Assembly (NCBI GenBank): GCA_947623455.1
Contig: OX392531.1
Span: forward strand, 58,260,139-58,324,138
Direction of reading: 5' to 3'
Source of the DNA: Mimachlamys varia
Taxonomy: Eukaryota > Mollusca > Bivalvia > Pectinida > Pectinidae
DNA length: 64,000 bases
This document shows, one piece after another, positions 8,903-24,317 of the stretch (positions within the stretch are counted from its first letter, which is position 1; the number at the start of each line of letters is the position of its first letter). Below the pieces are notes generated by a model, which had not been told where the DNA came from, did not search any database, and saw nothing but the letters and a program-made list of their open reading frames with translations. The position numbers were made by a program, and so were the translations under genes.

Positions 8903-11900
8903 CAGTTATCAGTAACAAGACCTTAACGGATAACATATATTCCCTACAGTTACCCGTCACAAGACCTTAAAGGACAACATATATTCCCTACAGTTACTCG
9001 TCACAAGACCTTAAAGGACAACATATATTCCCTACAGTTATCAGTAACAAGACTTTAACGGACAACATATATTCCCTACAGTTACCCGTCACAAGACCTT
9101 AAAGGACAACATATATTCCCTACAGTTACCCGTCACAAGACCTTAACGGACAACATATATTCCCTACAGTTACCCGTCACAAGACCTTAAAGGACAACAT
9201 ATATTCCCTACAGTTACCCGTCACAAGACCTTAAAGGACAACATATATTCCCTACAGTTACCCGTCACAAGACCTTAAAGGACAACATATATTCCCTACA
9301 GTTACCCGTCACAAGACCTTAAAGGACAACATATATTCCCTACAGTTATCAGCAACAAGACCTTAACGGACAACATATATTCCCTACAGTTATCAGTAAC
9401 AAGACATTAAAGGACAACATATATTCCCTACAGTTACCCGTCACAAGACCTTAAAGGATAACATATATTCCCTACAGTTATCAGTAACAAGACCTTAACG
9501 GACAACATATATTCCCTACAGTTAATCGTCACAAGACCTTAAAGGACAACATATATTCCCTACAGTTACTCGTCACAAGACCTTAAAGGACAACATATAT
9601 TCCCTACAGTTACTCGTCACAAGACCTTAAAGGACAACATATATTCCCTACACTTACCCGTCACAAGACTTTAAAGGACAACATATATTCCCTACAGTTA
9701 CCCGTCACAAAACCTTAAAGGACAACATATATTCCCTACAGGTACCCGTCACAAGACCTTAAAGGACAACATATATTCCCTACAGTTACCCGTCACAAGA
9801 CCTTAAAGAACAACATATATTCCCTACAGTTAATCGTCACAAGACCTTAAAGGACAACATATATTCCCTACAGTTATCAGTAACAAGACCTTAACGGACA
9901 CCATATATTCCCTACAGTTACCCGTCACAAGACCTTAAAGAACAATATATATTCCCTACAGTTACCCGTCACAAGACCTTAAAGGACAACATATATTCCC
10001 TACAGTTACCCGTCACAAAACCTTAAAGGACAACATATATTCCCTACAGTTACCCGTCACAAGACCTTAAAGGACAACATATATTCCCTACAGTTACTCG
10101 TCACAAGGCCTTAAAGCACAACATATATTCCCTACAGTTACCCGTCACAAGGCCTTAAAGGACAACATATATTCCCTACAGTTACTCGTCACAAGACCTT
10201 AAAGGACAACATATATTCCCTACAGTTACTCGTCACAAGGCCTTAAAGCACAACATATATTCCCTACAGTTACCCGTCACAAAACCTTAAAGGACAACAT
10301 ATATTCCCTACAGTTACCCGTCACAAGACCTTAAAGGACAACATATATTCCCTACAGTTACCCGTCACAAGACCTTAAAGGACAACATATATTCCCTACA
10401 GTTACCCGTCACAAGACCTTAAAGCACAACATATATTCCCTACAGTTAATCGTCACAAGACTTTAAAGGACAACATATTTTCCCTACAGTTACTCGTCAC
10501 AAGACCTTAAAGGACAACATATATTCCCTACAGTTACCCGTCACAAGACCTTAAAGGACAACATATATTCCCTACAGTAATCAGTAACAAGACATTAAAG
10601 GACAACATAAATTCCCTACAGTTAATCGTCACAAGACTTTAAAGGACAACATATATTCCCTACAGTTACTTGTCACAAGACCTTAAAGGACAACATATAT
10701 TCCCTACAGTTACCCGTCACAAGACCTTAAAGGACAACATATATTCCCTACAGTTACCCGTCACAAGACCTTAAAGGACAACATATATTCCCTACAGTTA
10801 TCAGTAACAAGACCTTTAAGGACAACATATATTCCCTACAGTTAATCGTCACAAGACCTTAAAGGACAACATATATTCCCTACAGTTACTCGTCACAAGA
10901 CCTTAAAGGACAACGTATATTCCCTACAGTTACTCGTCACAAGGCCTTAAATGACAACATATATTCCCTACAGTTACCCGTCACAAGACTTTAAAGGACA
11001 ACATATATTCCCTACAGTTACCCGTCACAAAACCTTAAAGGACAACATATATTCCCTACAGGTACCCGTCACAAGACCTTAAAGGACAACATATATTCCC
11101 TACAGTTACCCGTCACAAGACCTTAAAGGACAACATATATTCCCTACAGTTACTCGTCACAAGACCTTAACGGACAACATATATTCCCTACAGTTATCAG
11201 TAACAAGACCTTAAAGGACAACATATATTCCCTACAGTTAATCGTCACAAGACCTGAAAGGACAACATATTTTCCCTACAGTTATCAGTAACAAGACCTT
11301 AAAGGACAACATATATTCCCTACAGTTACCCGTCACAAGACCTTAAAGGACAACATATATTCCCTACAGTTAATCGTCACAAGACCTGAAAGGACAACAT
11401 ATTTTCCCTACAGTTATCAGTAACAAGACCTTAAAGGACAACATATATTCCCTACAGTTACTCGTCACACGACCTTAAAGGACAACATATATTCCCTACA
11501 GTTATCAGTAACAAGACCTTAAAGGACAACATGTATTCCCTACAGTTACCCGTCACAAGACCTTTAAGGACAACATATATTCCCTACAGTTATCAGTAAC
11601 AAGACCTTAAAGGACAACGTGTATTCCCTACAGTTATCAGTAACAAGACCTTAAAGGACAACATATATTCCCTACAGTTATCAGTAACAAGACCTTAACG
11701 GACAACATATATTCCCTACAGTTACTCGTCACAAGACCTTAAAGGACAACGTATATTCCCTACAGTTACTCGTCACAAGACCTTAAAGGACAACATATAT
11801 TCCCTACAGTTACCCGTCACAAGACCTTAAAGGACAACATATATTCCCTACAGTTAATCGTCACAAGACTTTAAAGGACAACATATTTTCCCTACAGTTA

Positions 11901-14900
11901 CTCGTCACAAGACCTTAAAGGACAACATATATTCCCTACAGTTACCCGTCACAAGACCTTAAAGGACAACATATATTCCCTACAGTTATCAGTAACAAGA
12001 CCTTAAAGGACAACATATATTCCCTACAGTTATCAGTAACAAGACCTTAAAGGACAACATATATTCCCTACAGTTATCAGTAACAAGACCTTAAAGGACA
12101 ACATATATTCCCTACAGTTACCCGTCACAAGACCTTAAAGGACAACATATATTCCCTACAGTTATCAGTAACAAGACCTTAAAGGACAACATATATTCCC
12201 TACAGTTATCAGTAACAAGACCTTAAAGGACAACATATATTCCCTACAGTTATCAGTAACAAAACCTTAAAGGACAACATATATTCCCTACAGTTACTCG
12301 TCACAAGACCTTAACGGACAACATATATTCCCTACAGTTACCCGTCACAAGACCTTAAAGGACAACATATATTCCCTACAGTTACCCGTCACAAGACCTT
12401 AAAGGACAACATATATTCCCTACAGTTATCAGCAACAAGACCTTAACGGACAACATATATTCCCTACAGTTATCAGTAACAAGACATTAAAGGACAACAT
12501 ATATTCCCTACAGTTACCCGTCACAAGACCTTAAAGGATAACATATATTCCCTACAGTTATCAGTAACAAGACCTTAACGGACAACATATATTCCCTACA
12601 GTTAATCGTCACAAGACCTTAAAGGACAACATATATTCCCTACAGTTACTCGTCACAAGACCTTAAAGGACAACATATATTCCCTACAGTTACTCGTCAC
12701 AAGACCTTAAAGGACAACATATATTCCCTACACTTACCCGTCACAAGACTTTAAAGGACAACATATATTCCCTACAGTTACCCGTCACAAAACCTTAAAG
12801 GACAACATATATTCCCTACAGGTACCCGTCACAAGACCTTAAAGGACAACATATATTCCCTACAGTTACCCGTCACAAGACCTTAACGGACACCATATAT
12901 TCCCTACAGTTAATCGTCACAAGACCTTAAAGGACAACATATATTCCCTACAGTTATCAGTAACAAGACCTTAACGGACACCATATATTCCCTACAGTTA
13001 CCCGTCACAAGACCTTAAAGAACAATATATATTCCCTACAGTTACCCGTCACAAGACCTTAAAGGACAACATATATTCCCTACAGTTACCCGTCACAAAA
13101 CCTTAAAGGACAACATATATTCCCTACAGTTACCCGTCACAAGACCTTAAAGGACAACATATATTCCCTACAGTTACTCGTCACAAGGCCTTAAAGCACA
13201 ACATATATTCCCTACAGTTACCCGTCACAAGGCCTTAAAGGACAACATATATTCCCTACAGTTACTCGTCACAAGACCTTAAAGGACAACATATATTCCC
13301 TACAGTTACTCGTCACAAGGCCTTAAAGCACAACATATATTCCCTACAGTTACCCGTCACAAAACCTTAAAGGACAACATATATTCCCTACAGTTACCCG
13401 TCACAAGACCTTAAAGGACAACATATATTCCCTACAGTTACCCGTCACAAGACCTTAAAGGACAACATATATTCCCTACAGTTACCCGTCACAAGACCTT
13501 AAAGCACAACATATATTCCCTACAGTTAATCGTCACAAGACTTTAAAGGACAACATATTTTCCCTACAGTTACTCGTCACAAGACCGTAAAGGACAACAT
13601 ATATTCCCTACAGTTACCCGTCACAAGACCTTCAAGGACAACATATATTCCCTACAGTAATCAGTAACAAGACATTAAAGGACAACATAAATTCCCTACA
13701 GTTAATCGTCACAAGACTTTAAAGGACAACATATATTCCCTACAGTTACTCGTCACAAGACCTTAAAGGACAACATATATTCCCTACAGTTACCCGTCAC
13801 AAGACCTTAAAGGACAACATATATTCCCTACAGTTACCCGTCACAAGACCTTAAAGGACAACATATATTCCCTACAGTTATCAGTAACAAGACCTTAACG
13901 GACAACATATATTCCCTACAGTTAATCGTCACAAGACCTTAAAGGACAACATATATTCCCTACAGTTACTCGTCACAAGACCTTAAAGGACAACGTATAT
14001 TCCCTACAGTTACTCGTCACAAGGCCTTAAATGACAACATATATTCCCTACAGTTACCCGTCACAAGACTTTAAAGGACAACATATATTCCCTACAGTTA
14101 CCCGTCACAAAACCTTAAAGGACAACATATATTCCCTACAGGTACCCGTCACAAGACCTTAAAGGACAACATATATTCCCTACAGTTACCCGTCACAAGA
14201 CCTTAAAGGACAACATATATTCCCTACAGTTACCCGTCACAAGACCTTAACGGACAACATATATTCCCTACAGTTATCAGTAACAAGACCTTAAAGGACA
14301 ACATATATTCCCTACAGTTAATCGTCACAAGACCTGAAAGGACAACATATTTTCCCTACAGTTATCAGTAACAAGACCTTAAAGGACAACATATATTCCC
14401 TACAGTTACTCGTCACAAGACCTTAAAGGACAACATATATTCCCTACAGTTACCCGTCACAAGACCTTAAAGGACAACATATATTCCCTACAGTAATCAG
14501 TAACAAGACATTAAAGGACAACATAAATTCCCTACAGTTACCCGTCACAAGACCTTAAAGGACAACATATATTCCCTACAGTTACCCGTCACAAGACCTT
14601 AAAGGACAACATATATTCCCTACAGTTACCCGTCACAAGACCTTAAAGCACAACATATATTCCCTACAGTTAATCGTCACAAGACTTTAAAGGACAACAT
14701 ATTTTCCCTACAGTTACTCGTCACAAGACCTTAAAGGACAACATATATTCCCTACAGTTACCCGTCACAAGACCTTAAAGGACAACATATATTCCCTACA
14801 GTAATCAGTAACAAGACATTAAAGGACAACATAAATTCCCTACAGTTACTCGTCACAAGACCTTAAAGGACAACATATATTCCCTACAGTTACTCGTCAC

Positions 14901-17900
14901 AAGACCTTAAAGGACAACATATATTCCCTACAGTTACCCGTCACAAGACCTTAAAGGACAACATATATTCCCTACAGTTACCCGTCACAAGACCTTAAAG
15001 GACAACATATATTCCCTACAGTTATCAGTAACAAGACCTTAACGGACAACATATATTCCCTACAGTTAATCGTCACAAGACCTTAAAGGACAACATATAT
15101 TCCCTACAGTTACTCGTCACAAGACCTTAAAGGACAACGTATATTCCCTACAGTTACTCGTCACAAGGCCTTAAATGACAACATATATTCCCTACAGTTA
15201 CCCGTCACAAGACTTTAAAGGACAACATATATTCCCTACAGTTACCCGTCACAAAACCTTAAAGGACAACATATATTCCCTACAGGTACCCGTCACAAGA
15301 CCTTAAAGGACAACATATATTCCCTACAGTTACCCGTCACAAGACCTTAAAGGACAACATATATTCCCTACAGTTACCCGTCACAAGACCTTAACGGACA
15401 ACATATATTCCCTACAGTTATCAGTAACAAGACCTTAAAGGACAACATATATTCCCTACAGTTAATCGTCACAAGACCTGAAAGGACAACATATTTTCCC
15501 TACAGTTATCAGTAACAAGACCTTAAAGGACAACGTATATTCCCTACAGTTACCCGTCACAAGACCTTAAAGGACAACATATATTCCCTACAGTTAATCG
15601 TCACAAGACTTTAAAGGACAACATATTTTCCCTACAGTTACTCGTCACAAGACCTTAAAGGACAACATATATTCCCTACAGTTACCCGTCACAAGACCTT
15701 AAAGGACAACATATATTCCCTACAGTAATCAGTAACAAGACATTAAAGGACAACATAAATTCCCTACAGTTAATCGTCACAAGACTTTAAAGGACAACAT
15801 ATATTCCCTACAGTTACTCGTCACAAGACCTTAAAGGACAACATATATTCCCTACAGTTACCCGTCACAAGACCTTAAAGGACAACATATATTCCCTACA
15901 GTTACCCGTCACAAGACCTTAAAGGACAACATATATTCCCTACAGTTATCAGTAACAAGACCTTAACGGACAACATATATTCCCTACAGTTAATCGTCAC
16001 AAGACCTTAAAGGACAACATATATTCCCTACAGTTACTCGTCACAAGACCTTAAAGAACAACGTATATTCCCTACAGTTACTCGTCACAAGACCTTAAAG
16101 GACAACATATATTCCCTACAGTTACCCGTCACAAGACTTTAAAGGACAACATATATTCCCTACAGTTACCCGTCACAAAACCTTAAAGGACAACATATAT
16201 TCCCTACAGGTACCCGTCACAAGACCTTAAAGGACAACATATATTCCCTACAGTTACCCGTCACAAGACCTTACAGGACAACATATATTCCCTACAGTTA
16301 ATCGTCACAAGACCTGAAAGGACAACATATTTTCCCTACAGGTATCAGTAACAAGACCTTAAAGGACAACATATATTCCCTACAGTTACTCGTCACAAGA
16401 CCTTAAAGGACAACATATATTCCCTACAGTTATCAGTAACAAGACCTTAAAGGACAACATGTATTCCCTACAGTTACCCGTCACAAGACCTTTAAGGACA
16501 ACATATATTCCCTACAGTTATCAGTAACAAGACCTTAAAGGACAACGTGTATTCCCTACAGTTATCAGTAACAAGACCTTAAAGGACAACATATATTCCC
16601 TACAGTTATCAGTAACAAGACCTTAACGGACAACATATATTCCCTACAGTTAATCGTCACAAGACCTTAAAGGACAACATATATTCCCTACAGTTACTCG
16701 TCACAAGACCTTAAAGGACAACATATATTCCCTACAGTTACTCGTCACAAGACCTTAAAGGACAACATATATTCCCTACAGTTACCCGTCACAAGACTTT
16801 AAAGGACAACATATATTCCCTACAGTTACCCGTCACAAAACCTTAAAGGACAACATATATTCCCTACAGGTACCCGTCACAAGACCTTAAAGGACAACAT
16901 ATATTCCCTACAGTTACCCGTCACAAGACCTTAAAGGACAACATATATTCCCTACAGTTACCCGTCACAAGACCTTAACGGACAACATATATTCCCTACA
17001 GTTATCAGTAACAAGACCTTAAAGGACAACATATATTCCCTACAGTTAATCGTCACAAGACCTGAAAGGACAACATATTTTCCCTACAGTTATCAGTAAC
17101 AAGACCTTAAAGGACAACATATATTCCCTACAGTTACCCGTCACAAGACCTTAAAGGACAACATATATTCCCTACAGTTAATCGTCACAAGACCTGAAAG
17201 GACAACATATTTTCCCTACAGTTATCAGTAACAAGACCTTAAAGGACAACATATATTCCCTACAGTTACTCGTCACAAGACCTTAAAGGACAACATATAT
17301 TCCCTACAGTTATCAGTAACAAGACCTTAAAGGACAACATGTATTCCCTACAGTTACCCGTCACAAGACCTTAAAGGACAACATATATTCCCTACAGTTA
17401 TCAGTAACAAGACCTTAAAGGACAACATATATTCCCTACAGTTATCAGTAACAAGACCTTAACGGACAACATATATTCCCTACAGTTACTCGTCACAAGA
17501 CCTTAAAGGACAACGTATATTCCCTACAGTTACCCGTCACAAGACCTTAAAGGACAACATATATTCCCTACAGTTAATCGTCACAAGACTTTAAAGGACA
17601 ACATATTTTCCCTACAGTTACTCGTCACAAGACCTTAAAGGACAACATATATTCCCTACAGTTACCCGTCACAAGACCTTAAAGGACAACATATATTCCC
17701 TACAGTAATCAGTAACAAGACATTAAAGGACAACATAAATTCCCTACAGTTAATCGTCACAAGACTTTAAAGGACAACATATATTCCCTACAGTTACTCG
17801 TCACAAGACCTTAAAGGACAACATATATTCCCTACAGTTACCCGTCACAAGACCTTAAAGGACAACATATATTCCCTACAGTTACCCGTCACAAGACCTT

Positions 17901-20900
17901 AAAGGACAACATATATTCCCTACAGTTATCAGTAACAAGACCTTAACGGACAACATATATTCCCTACAGTTAATCGTCACAAGACCTTAAAGGACAACAT
18001 ATATTCCCTACAGTTACTCGTCACAAGACCTTAAAGGACAACGTATATTCCCTACAGTTACTCGTCACAAGACCTTAAAGGACAACATATATTCCCTACA
18101 GTTACCCGTCACAAGACTTTAAAGGACAACATATATTCCCTACAGTTACCCGTCACAAAACCTTAAAGGACAACATATATTCCCTACAGTTACCCGTCAC
18201 AAGACCTTTAAGGACAACATATATTCCCTACAGTTATCAGTAACAAGACCTTAAAGGACAACGTGTATTCCCTACAGTTATCAGTAACAAGACCTTAAAG
18301 GACAACATATATTCCCTACAGTTATCAGTAACAAGACCTTAACGGACAACATATATTCCCTACAGTTAATCGTCACAAGACCTTAAAGGACAACATATAT
18401 TCCCTACAGGTACCCGTCACAAGACCTTAAAGGACAACATATATTCCCTACAGTTACCCGTCACAAGACCTTAAAGGACAACATATATTCCCTACAGTTA
18501 CCCGTCACAAGACCTTAACGGACAACATATATTCCCTACAGTTATCAGTAACAAGACCTTAAAGGACAACATATATTCCCTACAGTTAATCGTCACAAGA
18601 CCTGAAAGGACAACATATTTTCCCTACAGTTATCAGTAACAAGACCTTAAAGGACAACATATATTCCCTACAGTTACCCGTCACAAGACCTTAAAGGACA
18701 ACATATATTCCCTACAGTTAATCGTCACAAGACCTGAAAGGACAACATATTTTCCCTACAGTTATCAGTAACAAGACCTTAAAGGACAACATATATTCCC
18801 TACAGTTACCCGTCACAAGACCTTAAAGGACAACATATATTCCCTACAGTTAATCGTCACAAGACCTGAAAGGACAACATATTTTCCCTACAGTTATCAG
18901 TAACAAGACCTTAAAGGACAACATATATTCCCTACAGTTACTCGTCACAAGACCTTAAAGGACAACATATATTCCCTACAGTTATCAGTAACAAGACCTT
19001 AAAGGACAACATGTATTCCCTACAGTTACCCGTCACAAGACCTTTAAGGACAATATATATTCCCTACAGTTATCAGTAACAAGACCTTAAAGGACAACGT
19101 GTATTCCCTACAGTTATCAGTAACAAGACCTTAAAGGACAACATATATTCCCTACAGTTATCAGTAACAAGACCTTAACGGACAACATATATTCCCTACA
19201 GTTACTCGTCACAAGACCTTAAAGGACAACGTATATTCCCTACAGTTACCCGTCACAAGACCTTAAAGGACAACATATATTCCCTACAGTTAATCGTCAC
19301 AAGACTTTAAAGGACAACATATTTTCCCTACAGTTACTCGTCACAAGACCTTAAAGGACAACATATATTCCCTACAGTTACCCGTCACAAGACCTTAAAG
19401 GACAACATATATTCCCTACAGTAATCAGTAACAAGACATTAAAGGACAACATAAATTCCCTACAGTTAATCGTCACAAGACTTTAAAGGACAACATATAT
19501 TCCCTACAGTTACTCGTCACAAGACCTTAAAGGACAACATATATTCCCTACAGTTACCCGTCACAAGACCTTAAAGGACAACATATATTCCCTACAGTTA
19601 CCCGTCACAAGACCTTAAAGGACAACATATATTCCCTACAGTTATCAGTAACAAGACCTTAACGGACAACATATATTCCCTACAGTTAATCGTCACAAGA
19701 CCTTAAAGGACAACATATATTCCCTACAGTTACTCGTCACAAGACCTTAAAGGACAACGTATATTCCCTACAGTTACTCGTCACAAGACCTTAAAGGACA
19801 ACATATATTCCCTACAGTTACCCGTCACAAGACTTTAAAGGACAACATATATTCCCTACAGTTACCCGTCACAAAACCTTAAAGGACAACATATATTCCC
19901 TACAGGTACCCGTCACAAGACCTTAAAGGACAACATATATTCCCTACAGTTACCCGTCACAAGACCTTAAAGGACAACATATATTCCCTACAGTTACCCG
20001 TCACAAGACCTTAACGGACAACATATATTCCCTACAGTTATCAGTAACAAGACCTTAAAGGACAACATATATTCCCTACAGTTAATCGTCACAAGACCTG
20101 AAAGGACAACATATTTTCCCTACAGTTATCAGTAACAAGACCTTAAAGGACAACATATATTCCCTACAGTTACCCGTCACAAGACCTTACAGGACAACAT
20201 ATATTCCCTACAGTTAATCGTCACAAGACCTGAAAGGACAACATATTTTCCCTACAGTTATCAGTAACAAGACCTTAAAGGACAACATATATTCCCTACA
20301 GTTACTCGTCACAAGACCTTAAAGGACAACATATATTCCCTACAGTTATCAGTAACAAGACCTTAAAGGACAACATGTATTCCCTACAGTTACCCGTCAC
20401 AAGACCTTAAAGGACAACATATATTCCCTACAGTTAATCGTCACAAGACCTGAAAGGACAACATATTTTCCCTACAGTTATCAGTAACAAGACCTTAAAG
20501 GACAACATATATTCCCTACAGTTACCCGTCACAAGACCTTAAAGGACAACATATATTCCCTACAGTTAATCGTCACAAGACCTGAAAGGACAACATATTT
20601 TCCCTACAGTTATCAGTAACAAGACCTTAAAGGACAACATATATTCCCTACAGTTACCCGTCACAAGACCTTAAAGGACAACATATATTCCCTACAGTTA
20701 ATCGTCACAAGACCTGAAAGGACAACATATTTTCCCTACAGTTATCAGTAACAAGACCTTAAAGGACAACATATATTCCCTACAGTTACTCGTCACAAGA
20801 CCTTAAAGGACAACATATATTCCCTACAGTTATCAGTAACAAGACCTTAAAGGACAACATGTATTCCCTACAGTTACCCGTCACAAGACCTTTAAGGACA

Positions 20901-23194
20901 ACATATATTCCCTACAGTTATCAGTAACAAGACCTTAAAGGACAACGTGTATTCCCTACAGTTATCAGTAACAAGACCTTAAAGGACAACATATATTCCC
21001 TACAGTTATCAGTAACAAGACCTTAACGGACAACATATATTCCCTACAGTTACTCGTCACAAGACCTTAAAGGACAACGTATATTCCCTACAGTTACCCG
21101 TCACAAGACCTTAAAGGACAACATATATTCCCTACAGTTAATCGTCACAAGACTTTAAAGGACAACATATTTTCCCTACAGTTACTCGTCACAAGACCTT
21201 AAAGGACAACATATATTCCCTACAGTTACCCGTCACAAGACCTTAAAGGACAACATATATTCCCTACAGTAATCAGTAACAAGACATTAAAGGACAACAT
21301 AAATTCCCTACAGTTAATCGTCACAAGACTTTAAAGGACAACATATATTCCCTACAGTTACTCGTCACAAGACCTTAAAGGACAACATATATTCCCTACA
21401 GTTACCCGTCACAAGACCTTAAAGGACAACATATATTCCCTACAGTTACCCGTCACAAGACCTTAAAGGACAACATATATTCCCTACAGTTATCAGTAAC
21501 AAGACCTTAACGGACAACATATATTCCCTACAGTTAATCGTCACAAGACCTTAAAGGACAACATATATTCCCTACAGTTACTCGTCACAAGACCTTAAAG
21601 GACAACGTATATTCCCTACAGTTACTCGTCACAAGACCTTAAAGGACAACATATATTCCCTACAGTTACCCGTCACAAGACTTTAAAGGACAACATATAT
21701 TCCCTACAGTTACCCGTCACAAAACCTTAAAGGACAACATATATTCCCTACAGGTACCCGTCACAAGACCTTAAAGGACAACATATATTCCCTACAGTTA
21801 CCCGTCACAAGACCTTAAAGGACAACATATATTCCCTACAGTTACCCGTCACAAGACCTTAACGGACAACATATATTCCCTACAGTTATCAGTAACAAGA
21901 CCTTAAAGGACAACATATATTCCCTACAGTTAATCGTCACAAGACCTGAAAGGACAACATATTTTCCCTACAGTTATCAGTAACAAGACCTTAAAGGACA
22001 ACATATATTCCCTACAGTTACCCGTCACAAGACCTTACAGGACAACATATATTCCCTACAGTTAATCGTCACAAGACCTGAAAGGACAACATATTTTCCC
22101 TACAGTTATCAGTAACAAGACCTTAAAGGACAACATATATTCCCTACAGTTACTCGTCACAAGACCTTAAAGGACAACATATATTCCCTACAGTTATCAG
22201 TAACAAGACCTTAAAGGACAACATGTATTCCCTACAGTTACCCGTCACAAGACCTTTAAGGACAACATATATTCCCTACAGTTATCAGTAACAAGACCTT
22301 AAAGGACAACGTGTATTCCCTACAGTTATCAGTAACAAGACCTTAAAGGACAACATATATTCCCTACAGTTATCAGTAACAAGACCTTAACGGACAACAT
22401 ATATTCCCTACAGTTAATCGTCACAAGACCTTAAAGGACAACATATATTCCCTACAGTTACTCGTCACAAGACCTTAAAGGACAACGTATATTCCCTACA
22501 GTTACTCGTCACAAGACCTTAAAGGACAACATATATTCCCTACAGTTACCCGTCACAAGACTTTAAAGGACAACATATATTCCCTACAGTTACCCGTCAC
22601 AAAACCTTAAAGGACAACATATATTCCCTACAGGTACCCGTCACAAGACCTTAAAGGACAACATATATTCCCTACAGTTACCCGTCACAAGACCTTAAAG
22701 GACAACATATATTCCCTACAGTTACCCGTCACAAGACCTTAACGGACAACATATATTCCCTACAGTTATCAGTAACAAGACCTTAAAGGACAACATATAT
22801 TCCCTACAGTTAATCGTCACAAGACCTGAAAGGACAACATATTTTCCCTACAGTTATCAGTAACAAGACCTTAAAGGACAACATATATTCCCTACAGTTA
22901 CCCGTCACAAGACCTTAAAGGACAACATATATTCCCTACAGTTAATCGTCACAAGACCTGAAAGGACAACATATTTTCCCTACAGTTATCAGTAACAAGA
23001 CCTTAAAGGACAACATATATTCCCTACAGTTACTCGTCACAAGACCTTAAAGGACAACATATATTCCCTACAGTTATCAGTAACAAGACCTTAAAGGACA
23101 ACATGTATTCCCTACAGTTACCCGTCACAAGACCTTTAAGGACAACATATATTCCCTACAGTTATCAGTAACAAGACCTTAAAGGACAACGTGT
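8903..23194. repeat. 44-bp satellite array, about 325 monomers (14.3 kb)
   Basis: The monomer is gttacccgtcacaagacctt followed by aaaggacaacatatattccc and taca. Four main forms differ just after gtta/gtt: acccgtcac, actcgtcac, aatcgtcac and atcagtaac. Positions 8905, 10577, 13657, 14493, 14801, 15725, 17705, 19421, 21269 and 23161 all fall on the same base of the monomer (differences are exact multiples of 44), so no net insertion or deletion is apparent. Higher-order structure is present: a block of about 2 kb (roughly 9250-11340) recurs 3,080 bp (70 monomers) downstream. No open frame of note. Confidence 0.97.
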
Positions 23195-24317
23195 AACCTC
23201 TGTACAGATTAAGCTTTTTGACGATGAAGTAAATACCCCGGTTTGGCCTGGTTACTCTGGAGACCAGATGTATTATGTCGGGGGAAAGAACGGGAAGACA
23301 TGTGCTCCCGACAGCCGTGAAGGTGCTGACCGCTAAGTAAGACTATCGGGATGAGACGGTGATTTATTGGTAAACCCATTTACATCTCGGTAATTTCATT
23401 ACTAGTCTGTGCGTGTCCGACCAAGAGTGCGCAGGATACAGAGGTCGCCTGTTAGCACGATATCACTGGTATTGACATATTTGTTTTCCTGGAAACAAAT
23501 TGCTTCTAATTAGATAGCGATGTTTGCTCAGGATCTATTAGCGTAATAGTAAATATAGCTTGCCTCATAAACATTGAGGCCATCACTAATTCAAGTGATA
23601 TATGAAGACCAAACCTATTACATGTTTTGGCCACCTATTTCAAATCATACTTTATACAGATATTCTATTATAACTCTTTATCAGATAGTTATGCTATTCT
23701 ACAATTACTGTAATAAAATTGACATGACGTTTTCATACTGCACCATTATTCTATTTTCTACCACAATTCCCTGTGTTATTCCACGTGCTAACTGTTGGAT
23801 AAACATATGTTATATCCCACTAGTGGTATATGACCTTCCGGACTTTTGATTGGTTGGGACGTTTAACAGTGACCGGTAATCACGTGGTTCAATGACTCGT
23901 GCGGATTGTTGAGGTTGTTATCGGTTGTTGAAGTCGTCACAACATGGTGGGAATATATATGAGAAGAAGTGTTTTTGCGCAAATAGTCCGCGGTTCACTA
24001 AAGAAAACACCCGACTCATGGTTATTGGATATGAAATTTATTTCCCTCTCGTTAATTAATTTTTAAAAGTTACAAAAGACAAGAGCTTTAAATATCGAGT
24101 GTAATACATTCCATAACTAACAAACACTCGCTGTGTAATCTCTATATAACTATATAACAATTGTGCAACAAAGTAAGCGTGGTATTATCTTCAATGAAGC
24201 AGTGATAAGTTATTGCTGCTCCATAACTTTGTACTCTTACACTTTAAAGTTTAACTAGGTTTACTGAGGTACAGAGGCACGGTACAGTTGCTGTCAAGTT
24301 GTACCACATCAACTATG
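23195..24317. other. Unique-looking spacer between the 44-bp and 42-bp satellites
   Basis: Higher-complexity sequence without a recognisable gene. The 44-bp array stops mid-monomer at 23194. Around 23850-24000 there is a less AT-rich patch with an inverted CCAAT (gattggtt) and a TATA-like tatatat. Nothing downstream supports a promoter. The 91-codon open frame at 23574-23849 matches no family that I know. Confidence 0.4.

Noticed and set aside
23574..23849. 91-codon + strand frame
   Set aside because: Tyr/Ile-rich composition expected from AT-rich DNA, no domain or homologue recognised.
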